Assembly (NCBI RefSeq): GCF_020860705.1
Contig: NZ_JAJBTT010000001.1
Span: 62,001 to 126,000, forward strand
Reading direction: 5' to 3'
DNA: 64,000 nucleotides
Source of the DNA: Akkermansia sp.
GTDB taxonomy: Bacteria > Verrucomicrobiota > Verrucomicrobiia > Verrucomicrobiales > Akkermansiaceae
Position 1 is the stretch's first letter. Each line of letters opens with the position of its first letter. Shown here piece after piece: positions 33,215-42,971 of the stretch. The translations under genes and the position numbers were made by a program. The notes under the pieces were generated by a model. The model made no database searches and had not been told where the DNA came from. It saw only the letters and a list, made by a program, of their open reading frames with translations.

Positions 33215-36200
33215 TCAGTGCCCCGGAGAAACGGTCAGCTTCTGGGGAATGCTCAATCCGTAGGTTTCCGGCCTGTACATCAGTTCCGCCTTGGCGGACG
33301 GGGCGATGACGACGCCGGACTTGGTCACCCGCGCCAGGTAGCGCGCCGTAAAACGGCCTCCGTGCCAGGAATTGGCGAAGAAGCGCACCCGGTCCTTGAG
33401 GAATTCCCGGTGGGACACCCATCCGCTCCAGTAGAACCAGCGTTCGCCTTCATTCCCCGCCTCGCTCTCCCGCCCTCCCGGTATCTGGGAAAGGAGCGCC
33501 GGATTGACGGCTTCAAAAGCGGAAGGCAGGTAATCCTCCATCACCACATACGTCAGGGGATTTGCGGACTTGTCCACATGCAGTGTAATCCTCACCAGAT
33601 CCCCCACCGCAAACTCCGCCGCGGGCGTCCACGTTCCTTCCGGGGAAAGCTTTTCATAGACGCGGGAAACGGCAAAGCCCTTGTTGACGGCGGCGCCGTC
33701 CTGCTGCGTTCTGCTGCGTCCGCGGGCTTCCGCCATGCCATATACCCTGGTTCCCGCCTCCGGAAGACTGAGCATGGCTTTTTCCCCAACCGCAGTCAGG
33801 AACTGAGCCGGAGAAGAGATGGAACACGTCCCGTCAAGTGGCTGGCCGCCGCGATCCACATGGAAAGAGGCGGAAAGGGGAACTTCCTGCAATCCTTTCA
33901 GGTATTCCCCCAGCAGGATGACGTCCCAGCCGGAAATCCAGGTGGAATAGGGAGCCCTTCCCCCAAAGGAGCCGGACATTCTGTCCACGATCAGGCTCCC
34001 CAGCTTTTCACGGACGGCATGCTCATTGGGAGCCAGCGCCATCTCCGCCAGAACCAGCAGAAGGCGGCAGCGGGACGACTTCATTTCCTCTCTGGGAACA
34101 TTCATCAGGAGCCGGGCCTGGGCCTTGACCCCCGCACGGGGGGAAAGAGCCGCGGCCAGGGCCAGGTACAGGCGGTCTTCCCCCTTCAATTCACGGGCAT
34201 GGTCCAGCAGGCGGTTGAGCAGGGAGGCGGGCATGCGTCCCGCGCGGGCCAGCACCCATGCCGCCAGAAGCCCCTCCCGGGGATGCCCGGACAGGCGGTG
34301 TTCCAGATAGGCGTACAGCTTGCCAAGGTCCCGCTCCGGAACATAAACTCCCTGTTCCCGCGCCAGGGTCAGCACCAGCGCGGCATACGGGCAGTATTCG
34401 CTCACCTCCGTGCCGCCCTGCCAGTAGGCCAGCGCGCCGGAGGAAAGCTGGTTCTTCAGGATCTTGTAAACGCCGCTCCGGAGGGCGCGGGAACGGTCCT
34501 CCGGCGATTTCCCCTTGAACCCGGGAAGATATTTGGCCAGGAGCGGTTCATAAATCCAGGGCAGCGTGGAAGAAGAAAGCTGTTCCAGGCAGCCGTACGG
34601 ATAATGCAGCAGGTAGTTCACGCTGCCGTCCGCATACAACAGCGGAGACGTGCCAAGCGTTACACGGATGGGGGTCCCCTTCAGGAAGGGAGTCGTCACC
34701 AATCCCGACAGATCCAGCGTCTGGCCGGAGGAAAGAGAGAAACAGCGCAGCTCCCGCAGATCCGGGAAAGGAGGAACGACCTCAAACGTGTGTTCCACGG
34801 TATCCTTCAACAACGCGTAAACGCCGGAGGAATAAGGATTGCCGCTGTCATCTGCGGCACGTATGTCCCAGGTCAGACGGGCCTCTCCCGGCTGCGTAAA
34901 TTTCACGTTGAACACCAGCGTCTCCGGCTGGTTCCCGTTCAAGGTCAGCGTCTGGACAGGCTGGGGCACGGAGGCCGCTGCGGAACCTGATTTCAGCGTA
35001 ACCACCCACGGCCCTTTTCTATCCCCCGTCTGGCTGACCGTCACCGGAATATTCAGGGAATCACCCGCGGTTGCCGTGAAGGGCGGAGCGGGTTCCAGCA
35101 TCACGGGCTTGTTCACCACGTAAGCGCTTTCCCCGGTGCCGAAATCGGAATCACCCGCCAGGGCGACCGCCATCACCCGGTAGCGGGTCAGCGTGTCCGG
35201 ATTGCTGTACCGGGCCTGGAAACGTCCCTCCCCGTCCGTGCGGAGGGAAGCCAGCCAAACGGCGCAGGGAGTGAAATTCTTTCTTAAATCCAAAGCGTCC
35301 GGCGCTTTACGGGAACCGTTGGAGGAATCCCCGCCGCCGATGAAAACGCCCTTGTTGTCCGTAGAGCGTTCTCCCCAGTCTTCATCCAGAATCTGTTCCA
35401 GCGTGGTCCATGTGCCTACGGACAGGGGACGGTCCGCATAAAAATACCGGACGGGCATCGGCGTTCTGTAGCCGATGACCTGGAGGGTGCCTTCATCCTC
35501 CGCAAACAGGCATACCTCCGCATTCCGCACCGGCCTGCCCAGATAATCCGTCACCACGCCGCTGATCACGGAGGGGGAACCGGGCCGGACCATGCCGGAA
35601 GGGGGAGATATCTGGACATTCAGGGTATGGCGTACCGGCTGCACCTTCAGCGCGGCATATCCCAGTTTCAACTGGGGGTTGCGGGCTTTACGGCTGTTCA
35701 GGTCCGCCCCCTTCACCAGGAAAACGGAGACATAAACGTTCGGGGCGTCCGCATCTTCCAGCGGGACCTCCACCACCGGATTTTCCAGCGTCAGCTTTCT
35801 CGCGAAACTCCGCAGCACCTTTTCCCGCTCCACCGTCACCATCACTTCCCCTTCAATGGGCGTCTGGATCAGAAGACGAGCCGTCTCACCCGGCTTATAC
35901 AATTGCTTGTCAGGAATGATTTTCACCTTCAGCCCGTCATGATATTCCCACGGGGAAACGTCGCTGCCGTAAACCCAGTATTTCACGGCCGTGCGGAATT
36001 CCCGGCCTTCCGCGTCCCGGCCGGAAAAAGTCACCTCGTAAATGCCGTCCCGCGCAGTAGGGATGGAAACGGCTTTCCCTCCCGTCCGGATATCAGAGGA
36101 ATCCGCCGGGGTGAGCGTCACAGCCTTCTCCAGTACGGTGCTCCTTACCTCGTCATTGCGGACGGTCGTGGCCTCATCACCCTCGTAACGCGTAGGCTGG

Positions 36201-39200
36201 AAGGCGGTGCGCGTTACCGTCATGTTCAGGTCAAGGTCATTTCCCGCATAGGGCTTCCCGTCCAGCCCCAGGGCAATCAGGCGCAAATCCAGGGGCGTTC
36301 CCTGGCGGCAGATGGAAGAAATGTTCCTCACCCCCACAAACACGGAGGCCGGATTCCAGACGACGCTTCGGGAAGTCTTGACCAGCTGTTCATTCCCGTT
36401 CACCACGGAAGCCTGGAGAGACAACCGCCTGACCCTGGGGAAAGACTGCCCGTCCAGGGAAAACTCCACGGTATTCATGCCTTTCCCGTCCAGCACGGCG
36501 GCCTGCTGTTTCATGAAAGAAGAGGAGCCGCCGCTGGAATAACCGTAATAAGCCTCCCAGTAGCCTCCGTCGTCATCCCGGTAATCCCCAAAGCGGTAAT
36601 CCCTGTATCCGGCGGGATAGAAATTGGACGAAACGCTGCGCAGGGCCCAGTTCACCTTACCGCGGGAAACCGGAGTGCCTGTAAAATTGGTGGCCTTCAC
36701 GTCGGCTTTCAGAAGCGGGGCGCCGGGCTTCAGTTCATGAATCTTCTCCTCCACCTCAAACTCGTTCCGCTTGAACTCGGCCACTTCCACATCATACCGG
36801 AACTCCCGGTTGCTCTTCTGGAACTCCTTCCGGTAATACTTGCTGGAATCGTATTCGCCGTCAGAGGGTTCATCTTCCTGCTTCTTGACGGTATCCCCCT
36901 TCATCCGCAGGCTGGCAAGAATGCTGTAGGTTCCCGTCTCCTCTTCAGGGAACGTGAAATCCAGGTCAAAGGTTCCCGCATCGGACAAATTCACCTTCTT
37001 GACGGCAACTTCCCGGTTCCGGCTGTCCGTAATGGTCAGTTTTACCTCCTCCACGGGAGCGAAAAGAAGCCGGTTATCCAGCAGGGAGCGCACGATCCCC
37101 TTCAAATGCATGGTCTCCGACGGACGGTACAGGTTCCTGTCAGAAAACATGAACAGCCTGGTTTCCGCAGTAGTGGCGGGATTCAGCCCCAATGCCTCCC
37201 ATCCATAGGGAAGCGTCTTGACGTCAAAGGACCACATTTCCACCTTCCCCGGCCAATCCGCCAGGGCACTCAGATAACTGTCCGCTCCGGACATAACGCG
37301 CAGGTAGGCGGCCTTTCCCTTCATTCCGGCCATGGGCAGGCTTACCGCTCCACGCTCCACGGGAACGGAAGCCAGAACGGCGCCCCCGGCATCCAGCAGC
37401 TGCACCTGCGCTTTCTCCACCGCTTTTCCGGAAGAAAGGGAATACACGTACACGAAAATATCGTCCGCCGTCTTTTTATGAAGGACACCCAAATCCGTCA
37501 CCTGGACGACGGCCTGCACGCCATAGGAAGCCTCCTCCCTGTCAAAATTCTTTCTTGATCCGTTCTCCGACGGCGCGCCAAACAATTTGTACGCCTCCAG
37601 CACCGGATCACTGACATGGCCTTCCACTTCAATGAAATACATGCCCGGCTCCACGGTTCCTCCGAACAGGCTGTCCAGGGCAATGGCCGTTTCCGTTTTA
37701 CCGCGGACGTCGAGAGTCAGCACTCCTTCCTTATCCGCCGCAAGAAGTTCCGCAGGCAGGAAATGCCGTTGGTCGTCATCCGTCACCGTCCGGGCAAGGT
37801 CCACGGCCTGGTCCCGCTCATAAATCTTCCTGTAGGCCGCCAGCGTCTGCTGCTGGTAGCCTTCCTTGATCCGGTAGCCGCGCACTGTTAAATCCTTTAA
37901 ATTGCTGAGAGAGGCTTTCAATTTGCGGGATCCGGCGTACATGACGCCATTGTTGCCCGCATCCAGATACAGGGACGGATCCTCCGGCCGCACTTCCACA
38001 AAACCTTCTGCGTTCTTTCCGGTCAGTTTCTGGTCATCCACGGACCAGACGCCTTTCAATTTCCATCCCAGTTTAAACACGGCATCATCACTGCTCACCA
38101 GAAAAGGCAGCGTCTTATACCACTGGGGGCGGATAAGCTTCATGCCTGCCAGCCTTTCCCGGTCCAGCCGAATCATTATTTTCTTCTCCGTCTTTGCGTC
38201 TTCGTCTGCAATGACGGAAACGAAAGCCTCTTCCTGTTCGTCGTAAACCATCGGTTTAGGGTCATCTCCAATAAAAAATTCCACATGCCCCACCATCCGG
38301 TTCTTGCAGAACTGGTTTAAATCCGTAATCAGTACAGGGAGAGTCCACTCAAGAGTCAAACGGCCTTCCTGGCTGGAAAAAGCGTGATAATAACCGGAGG
38401 CGGAAAAACGGGGCACCCCTCCCAGGCTGGTCACATCCTCCCCGGTCTTCGCGTCGCCGGGCCGGGAGGACAGAAAGGAACCGTCCCGGCTTACAAGCTG
38501 GTAGTCCCTGCCATGCCGGAACATCTCTTTTGGACGGATCACATACACTCCGGGCACAGGCATATTATCCGGCTTGTTCTGAAAATTTCCCCCACTCGTG
38601 ATATTTCTTACACGGTAGGATTCGGCATTCCTCACTTCCTTCAACGTAGCAACCTGCACCACTACGCCCAGGGAACGGCCGGGAATTCCGTCCTCTATCT
38701 GTTTCTTATCAGGCTCTTCAGTAAAATGGAGATTCTTTTCCAAAGCCTCCTCCCATGAACAATACCCGGGAAGCATCAGGAACCCCGTTCCGTTGCGGTA
38801 CAAGCCAGCCTCCACGTCGCCCCTATTCGGAACGATATCGGGAATCACCACAAAAAAACTTTCCCATGGGTAAACTTCACTGCCCCGCCAGCCCCTGTCC
38901 ACGGAAGACAAAAAGAAATTCCAGGTCTGGCGCCCCGTAAGGCGCAGCGGAACAGCGGGTACCGGGGAGCCATCCAGAAACCGGGCATTCTCCGCAGGTT
39001 TCCATACATAGGAGGCACGGAAAGGCACCTCCGCCAGCGGACGGCATTCCAGTACGTTGGGAGTTATCCATTGAGAAGAAACTTTCAAGGGAGGGGGAAC
39101 GAACGCCAGCTTCGCATTTTCCAGGATTGCCGGACAGGCGCCCGGCACGGCGGATTTATCCAATACCAGTTGTAACGGTTTTTCCTCCGGGGAAAAAGAC

Positions 39201-39391
39201 GTCAGCTCCGGATCCGCCGGTTTTCCCACCTCGGAGGGAGACACCACGGCCTTGTCAAATACCAGTTGAAACGGCTTCCCCTTTTCCAGATGGGAGGAGG
39301 AAGACGGATAACGCACCGCAGTGGCGGCAAACGATGAGCAAATGCCGCTAATTCCTAATAAGCAGCCAATAACAAAAGAACGGAGATTCAT
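33215..39391 (-). CDS. Bacterial alpha-2-macroglobulin family protein (large)
   Basis: A 2058-residue exported protein, larger than the roughly 1,650 residues usual for bacterial A2Ms. It has a signal peptide (about 1-23), many beta-sandwich MG domains, and a bait-like region. The thioester motif C-L-E-Q (Cys1601 in Y-G-C-L-E-Q-L-S-S) is intact, so covalent trapping of proteases is plausible. The family signature P-F-T-A-T-A-G-D-S-L-N-I-P-V precedes it, and a C-terminal receptor-binding-like domain ends the chain. No clear lipobox is seen (the cysteine near residue 18 is not in a canonical setting). Co-transcription with pbpC is likely. Confidence 0.93.
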   Translation of the reverse strand: MNLRSFVIGCLLGISGICSSFAATAVRYPSSSSHLEKGKPFQLVFDKAVVSPSEVGKPADPELTSFSPEEKPLQLVLDKSAVPGACPAILENAKLAFVPPPLKVSSQWITPNVLECRPLAEVPFRASYVWKPAENARFLDGSPVPAVPLRLTGRQTWNFFLSSVDRGWRGSEVYPWESFFVVIPDIVPNRGDVEAGLYRNGTGFLMLPGYCSWEEALEKNLHFTEEPDKKQIEDGIPGRSLGVVVQVATLKEVRNAESYRVRNITSGGNFQNKPDNMPVPGVYVIRPKEMFRHGRDYQLVSRDGSFLSSRPGDAKTGEDVTSLGGVPRFSASGYYHAFSSQEGRLTLEWTLPVLITDLNQFCKNRMVGHVEFFIGDDPKPMVYDEQEEAFVSVIADEDAKTEKKIMIRLDRERLAGMKLIRPQWYKTLPFLVSSDDAVFKLGWKLKGVWSVDDQKLTGKNAEGFVEVRPEDPSLYLDAGNNGVMYAGSRKLKASLSNLKDLTVRGYRIKEGYQQQTLAAYRKIYERDQAVDLARTVTDDDQRHFLPAELLAADKEGVLTLDVRGKTETAIALDSLFGGTVEPGMYFIEVEGHVSDPVLEAYKLFGAPSENGSRKNFDREEASYGVQAVVQVTDLGVLHKKTADDIFVYVYSLSSGKAVEKAQVQLLDAGGAVLASVPVERGAVSLPMAGMKGKAAYLRVMSGADSYLSALADWPGKVEMWSFDVKTLPYGWEALGLNPATTAETRLFMFSDRNLYRPSETMHLKGIVRSLLDNRLLFAPVEEVKLTITDSRNREVAVKKVNLSDAGTFDLDFTFPEEETGTYSILASLRMKGDTVKKQEDEPSDGEYDSSKYYRKEFQKSNREFRYDVEVAEFKRNEFEVEEKIHELKPGAPLLKADVKATNFTGTPVSRGKVNWALRSVSSNFYPAGYRDYRFGDYRDDDGGYWEAYYGYSSGGSSSFMKQQAAVLDGKGMNTVEFSLDGQSFPRVRRLSLQASVVNGNEQLVKTSRSVVWNPASVFVGVRNISSICRQGTPLDLRLIALGLDGKPYAGNDLDLNMTVTRTAFQPTRYEGDEATTVRNDEVRSTVLEKAVTLTPADSSDIRTGGKAVSIPTARDGIYEVTFSGRDAEGREFRTAVKYWVYGSDVSPWEYHDGLKVKIIPDKQLYKPGETARLLIQTPIEGEVMVTVEREKVLRSFARKLTLENPVVEVPLEDADAPNVYVSVFLVKGADLNSRKARNPQLKLGYAALKVQPVRHTLNVQISPPSGMVRPGSPSVISGVVTDYLGRPVRNAEVCLFAEDEGTLQVIGYRTPMPVRYFYADRPLSVGTWTTLEQILDEDWGERSTDNKGVFIGGGDSSNGSRKAPDALDLRKNFTPCAVWLASLRTDGEGRFQARYSNPDTLTRYRVMAVALAGDSDFGTGESAYVVNKPVMLEPAPPFTATAGDSLNIPVTVSQTGDRKGPWVVTLKSGSAAASVPQPVQTLTLNGNQPETLVFNVKFTQPGEARLTWDIRAADDSGNPYSSGVYALLKDTVEHTFEVVPPFPDLRELRCFSLSSGQTLDLSGLVTTPFLKGTPIRVTLGTSPLLYADGSVNYLLHYPYGCLEQLSSSTLPWIYEPLLAKYLPGFKGKSPEDRSRALRSGVYKILKNQLSSGALAYWQGGTEVSEYCPYAALVLTLAREQGVYVPERDLGKLYAYLEHRLSGHPREGLLAAWVLARAGRMPASLLNRLLDHARELKGEDRLYLALAAALSPRAGVKAQARLLMNVPREEMKSSRCRLLLVLAEMALAPNEHAVREKLGSLIVDRMSGSFGGRAPYSTWISGWDVILLGEYLKGLQEVPLSASFHVDRGGQPLDGTCSISSPAQFLTAVGEKAMLSLPEAGTRVYGMAEARGRSRTQQDGAAVNKGFAVSRVYEKLSPEGTWTPAAEFAVGDLVRITLHVDKSANPLTYVVMEDYLPSAFEAVNPALLSQIPGGRESEAGNEGERWFYWSGWVSHREFLKDRVRFFANSWHGGRFTARYLARVTKSGVVIAPSAKAELMYRPETYGLSIPQKLTVSPGH

Positions 39392-40045
39392 AGGGAAGGG
39401 ATCATTCTATATTTCCATCTTCTCCTCTTTTTGAGCCTCCAGCACAAGCAGAAAATCCGCGGACAGCAAAAAACAAAGCGGAAATTCTGACCTGCTTGCC
39501 GGATTCATCTATTCCTGAACAGGAAACGGAAGAAACTCATCCTTCCGAACTTGATGAAAATCATTGTCATTATACTGTAAAAGAAGAGGAAAGAATGAGT
39601 TCCTGCGACGGTTTTACACCGTTTCAGCAATCCAGCATCTCTCCTGCAATAAGCCGGCGTTTCTCTCCCGCAAAATGGAATTCAGTCTGCCCTTGGAAAG
39701 GCAAAGCTTTCCGGGAAGGCGTGAAGAAGAAATTTTTTCATCCATGCCATTTTAAAAAAACATAAACTGCTTGTTGCTGTCTTGTTGCTGGGAGGCTTAG
39801 CACTCTATTTCTTTTCCACGCCCATCATCCTCTGGAGAGGCGGCAGGGATCCGGACCTCGTAAAAAGCCATCAGAAAACATTTTTTAAGGTATCCACTCT
39901 GGAATTCCCGGATGGAACGGTCGTATACGGCATCGGGTTCGACAGTCACTACGGGCTGCTCCTGCCACTAAGCGGCACCATCATGCTCCTGGACAGCGAT
40001 GGAACAAACCGCTGCACGGCAAAACGGGCGGCGGAAACGGATTGT
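39392..40045 (+). other. Gene-poor stretch upstream of the A2M gene, with an orphan frame
   Basis: About 650 bp without a convincing gene. The first 350 bases are more AT-rich and hold only short overlapping frames (for example 39496-39765 and 39564-39755) with no recognisable product. The latter part contains an orphan frame with a membrane segment, described next. Confidence 0.5.
39782..40045 (+). pseudogene. Orphan exported-protein frame lacking a good start and end
   Basis: The plus-strand frame is open from 39725 and encodes K-K-H-K-L-L-V-A-V-L-L-L-G-G-L-A-L-Y-F-F, a typical N-terminal signal or membrane segment, then LEFPDGTVVYGIGFDSHYG. No ATG precedes it in frame; TTG 39782 is the first candidate. 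An ATG at 39744 is out of frame and stops after three codons. Downstream it has no stop before entering the antisense of the adenosyltransferase gene. It looks like a truncated or frame-shifted remnant, but a real short gene with an unusual start is not excluded. Confidence 0.35.
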
Positions 40046-40603
40046 TCAGGCTTCCTCCTTTTCCTTGGCCTCAAGAGCCTCAAAGCGGGCCAGAACCCAG
40101 CAGAGGTCGGAAAGGCGGTTCAGGAACAGGGCCGTATTCACGTTGCTCAGGGCATTGTCCAGCCTCAGCGCCACCACGCGGCGTTCCGCACGGCGGCAAA
40201 CGGAACGGGCCAAGTCCAGCTGGGCCGCGCCCAGGGACCCCTCCTTGCCGGGACGGGCCCACCCCTTGAAACGGATGTCGCATTCCTTTTCCAGCAGATG
40301 GGCCTGTTCTTCCAGCCAGGCCACATCGTCCGCCGTAATGCGGGCATAGCCTTTGGCATCGTACTTGGGCAAATCTTCCTCCAGGGTAGCCAATTCTCCC
40401 ATGGCGCCCACCAGGCGCGCCTGCACACCATCCAGCGTCTCCACCGTGCGGGGGCTCACCCCGGAATGCCGTACCACGCCGATCAGGGAATTCAATTCAT
40501 CCACCGTCCCGTAAGCTTCAATGCGAGGGGCCGTCTTGGGGCTCCGTTTGCCAAACATCAGGTCCGTTTCTCCGCTGTCTCCACGCTTGGTGATCACGCT
40601 CAT
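40046..40603 (-). CDS. PduO-type ATP:cob(I)alamin adenosyltransferase
   Basis: From ATG 40603 the protein has 185 residues: M-S-V-I-T-K-R-G-D-S-G-E-T-D-L-M-F-G-K-R. This start gives the ATP-binding TKRGDSG motif at the N-terminus, as in the family; the longer frame to 40684 adds a hydrophobic piece that looks spurious. Further landmarks are IEAYGTVDELNSLIG and the C-terminal RSVCRRAERRVV with NRLSDLCWVLAR. It adenosylates cob(I)alamin to adenosylcobalamin, the cofactor for mutases, fitting salvage of host or bacterial B12. Confidence 0.92.
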   Translation of the reverse strand: MSVITKRGDSGETDLMFGKRSPKTAPRIEAYGTVDELNSLIGVVRHSGVSPRTVETLDGVQARLVGAMGELATLEEDLPKYDAKGYARITADDVAWLEEQAHLLEKECDIRFKGWARPGKEGSLGAAQLDLARSVCRRAERRVVALRLDNALSNVNTALFLNRLSDLCWVLARFEALEAKEKEEA

Positions 40604-40730
40604 ACTTCCGTACCCTACCATGCCAGCACGGCTCTGAACACAAAAAAGAAGGCATAAGAAGGCATGTCCCGGAACAAGTTCCAATCTACACCATTTCCCG
40701 GCACGGCAACGGCATTCCCATCATATTTTG

Positions 40731-40759
40731 TTGACTTTCAATGTGAAAATATCTATTTA
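40731..40759 (+). promoter_or_regulatory. Candidate promoter of the exported hypothetical gene
   Basis: TTGACT (40731-40736) and TATTTA (40754-40759) are separated by 17 bp, just upstream of ATG 40771. The -35 is good and the -10 weak. Confidence 0.4.
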
Positions 40760-40770
40760 AAACAAGTTGG

Positions 40771-41529
40771 ATGCCTGTTGCCATGCTTCGCCTTCTCGCC
40801 GTTTTTCTCCCCTTCTGCATCTGCTTTCTTTTTGGAACATGTTCCAAAGAGAAAGTTGCGCTGCTGCCCGGAGAAACGGTCGTGAACGCCTCGGAACTGC
40901 CCGGCCCTATACAGGAATGGAAGGGGGATTCAGCCTCTGAAAGAATCCTGACCATCAATCTGGACCGTCCGGGCCTCCCCTGGTCCCATGTTGCCGAGGG
41001 GATGGCGGAAGCTTACGCGCATGGTGTGGACGATCTGCGTTTGCGAAGGGGGGATGCCGTCGTGTCTGCCTTTGAAAATGGAATTTGCTGGGACATTCCC
41101 GTCGTTGTCGATACGGAGACAGAACTTGAAAACGATGAGACGGATGTTCCCTATCTTCCTGATGACACCGTTTTGGAACACCCTTTCCGGGAGAACGTCT
41201 TCCTTTCCGTCAAAAAAAGGCCTTCCCGGGAGCCCGCTTATCCCATCGTGCAGTTCATCCGGTCTTTTTATCCGGAAAGGGGTTCCTACCAGCTTGTTTA
41301 CTGGCGCATCCGCAAGGAGGATGCCGAGGAACGCCGGAAAAATGACATTCAAGTTTTCGCCAACATGGCAAATGCAGACATCAACCAGCACAGGGCATTT
41401 ATTTTCAACGTGGACGATGGGGTTCCCTGCGGGGAGGTTTTCGACTACTTGAACGCCATTGACGGAAGAGGCACCTTGGTCGGCATATCCTTCAGCCAGC
41501 CCGGCAATTTTCCGGAAAAGAATTCGTGA
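40771..41529 (+). CDS. Exported protein of unknown function, weakly ExbD/TolR-like
   Basis: A 252-residue protein with a signal peptide (about 1-22; ATG 40783 gives a shorter version). The mature chain seems to contain two similar lobes. The second ends in AFIFNVDDGVPCGEVFDYLNA and then G-T-L-V-G-I-S-F, a pattern that recalls the periplasmic domain of ExbD/TolR (x-x-x-D-G-x-V-P-x-x-x-V followed by a helix and G-x-x-x-V-x-x). The first lobe has DRPGLPWSHVAEGMAEAYAHG, of the same shape. The similarity is by eye only. The MFS gene follows on the same strand after 79 bp. Confidence 0.55.
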   Translation: MPVAMLRLLAVFLPFCICFLFGTCSKEKVALLPGETVVNASELPGPIQEWKGDSASERILTINLDRPGLPWSHVAEGMAEAYAHGVDDLRLRRGDAVVSAFENGICWDIPVVVDTETELENDETDVPYLPDDTVLEHPFRENVFLSVKKRPSREPAYPIVQFIRSFYPERGSYQLVYWRIRKEDAEERRKNDIQVFANMANADINQHRAFIFNVDDGVPCGEVFDYLNAIDGRGTLVGISFSQPGNFPEKNS

Positions 41530-41608
41530 ATCCTTCTTTTTCCTGCGCTGGCAACGGCATGACACGTCAACCGTTTGAAACTTTTGCCGATGGCTGTACA
41601 ACCCCTGC

Positions 41609-42841
41609 ATGACCCGGACCAGAGATGAATTGGCGGCGGAAACCGCACCGCCCGTCAAAGTGCCTCTCTGGACAAAGGATTACATCCTGGCCTGCTGCGC
41701 CAACCTGATGATGGGGCTGGCCTTTTTTGAACTGGTGCCGGTCCTTCCGCTGTACCTGACGGGTAATTTGCAGGTTTCCTCCGGCTGGCTGGGCTGGATC
41801 ATGTCCATTTATGTACTGGCCGCCATTCTTTCGCGCCCCTGGTTTGCGCACCGGGTGGATACCGGGGACCGCAAGAAAATTTACATCACGGTTTACATTC
41901 TGCTGGCGCTTTCCTTTTCAGGATATGCCGTAGCCGCCACCGCCCTGGCGTTTTTCCTGACGCGCTTCGTCCAGGGCCTGATCTGGGGAGGCATGACCAC
42001 CTCCGGCCCGACGATGGCGGTGGACATTATCCCTCCTTCCCGCCGCGGAGAAGGCCTGGGCTTTTTCGGCATGACGATGACATTGGGCATGTGCCTGGGT
42101 CCCGTCATCGGCCTCCAGGTGTACCAGCAGTACGGTTTTTACGTGATTACGTGGAGCTCCCTGGTCCTGTGCCTGGCCGGAGCGGGCATTGCCTCCCTTA
42201 TCCGCGCGCCCAAACGCCCTGTCCAGGAATCCGTGCAGGAAACGCCCAAAAAGGTGCTGGACCGCCTGGTGCTGCGCGTAGGCATTCCGCTGGCGGTGAA
42301 CGTCATGATCGCCTCCTTCTCCTACGGGGTGGTGGCCGTTTATTCCGCCCTGTATGGAAAAATGTACGGATTCAAGTACGCCGGGCTGTTTTATGCGCTG
42401 ATGGGGCTCGGCATGCTGGTTTCCCGGTTCATGGTGGGCAGGCAGATCGACCGCGGGCGCGTGGCGGAACTTTCCGTCATCTCCCTGAGCATTCTGACCG
42501 TCAGCTTCGGCGCGCTGGCGTGCGCGCCCCTGGAATGGGTTTACTATATCTCCGCCATTTTCATCGGCTTCGGCTTCGGCATCTTCATCCCCACCTTCCA
42601 GACCATGAAGCTGAACATGGCGGACCGCGGGCACCGGGGAGCCGTCAATTCCACGTTTTTCACCGCCTTTGACATCGGGGTGGGCACGGGCATGTTCTTC
42701 GGAGGCAAGATTTACGCGTACCTGAACCTGAACTGGGCCTTCGGCGCGGGCGCACTGCTGAACCTGCTGGCGATCGTTTACTTCTACCGCATCTCCCTGG
42801 ACCATTACCGGAAGAACAAGCTGGGCGTGGATTCCGATTGA
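41609..42841 (+). CDS. Major facilitator superfamily transporter
   Basis: A 410-residue inner-membrane protein with about 12 hydrophobic helices. The first starts ILACCANLMMGLAFFELVPV and the loop between helices 2 and 3 carries the MFS-A signature-like R-P-W-F-A-H-R-V-D-T-G-D-R-K. Helix 5 has G-P-V-I-G, the proline/glycine motif C of drug:proton antiporters, which suggests an efflux protein, but the substrate is unknown. It uses ATG 41609 and is followed directly by an rtcB remnant. Confidence 0.85.
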   Translation: MTRTRDELAAETAPPVKVPLWTKDYILACCANLMMGLAFFELVPVLPLYLTGNLQVSSGWLGWIMSIYVLAAILSRPWFAHRVDTGDRKKIYITVYILLALSFSGYAVAATALAFFLTRFVQGLIWGGMTTSGPTMAVDIIPPSRRGEGLGFFGMTMTLGMCLGPVIGLQVYQQYGFYVITWSSLVLCLAGAGIASLIRAPKRPVQESVQETPKKVLDRLVLRVGIPLAVNVMIASFSYGVVAVYSALYGKMYGFKYAGLFYALMGLGMLVSRFMVGRQIDRGRVAELSVISLSILTVSFGALACAPLEWVYYISAIFIGFGFGIFIPTFQTMKLNMADRGHRGAVNSTFFTAFDIGVGTGMFFGGKIYAYLNLNWAFGAGALLNLLAIVYFYRISLDHYRKNKLGVDSD

Positions 42842-42971
42842 TTTCCCCGCGCCGTCATTGTTGCGGTAGGGAAAAAACGTCAATCACGCGCCGGGCGGCA
42901 GGCCGTACGCGCAGCAGGCGCGGATTCCATGCCAGCGAAATACTGCGTGAAAGCCTGTCCAGCGCCGGATG

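Noticed and set aside
30949..34990. Two long plus-strand frames (30949-33309 and 32996-34990) antisense to pbpC and A2M
   Set aside because: Overlap each other and lack family features; the minus-strand genes carry complete catalytic motifs.
39496..39765. 89-codon frame upstream of the orphan signal-like segment
   Set aside because: Overlaps another frame, no signal peptide or domain, irregular composition.
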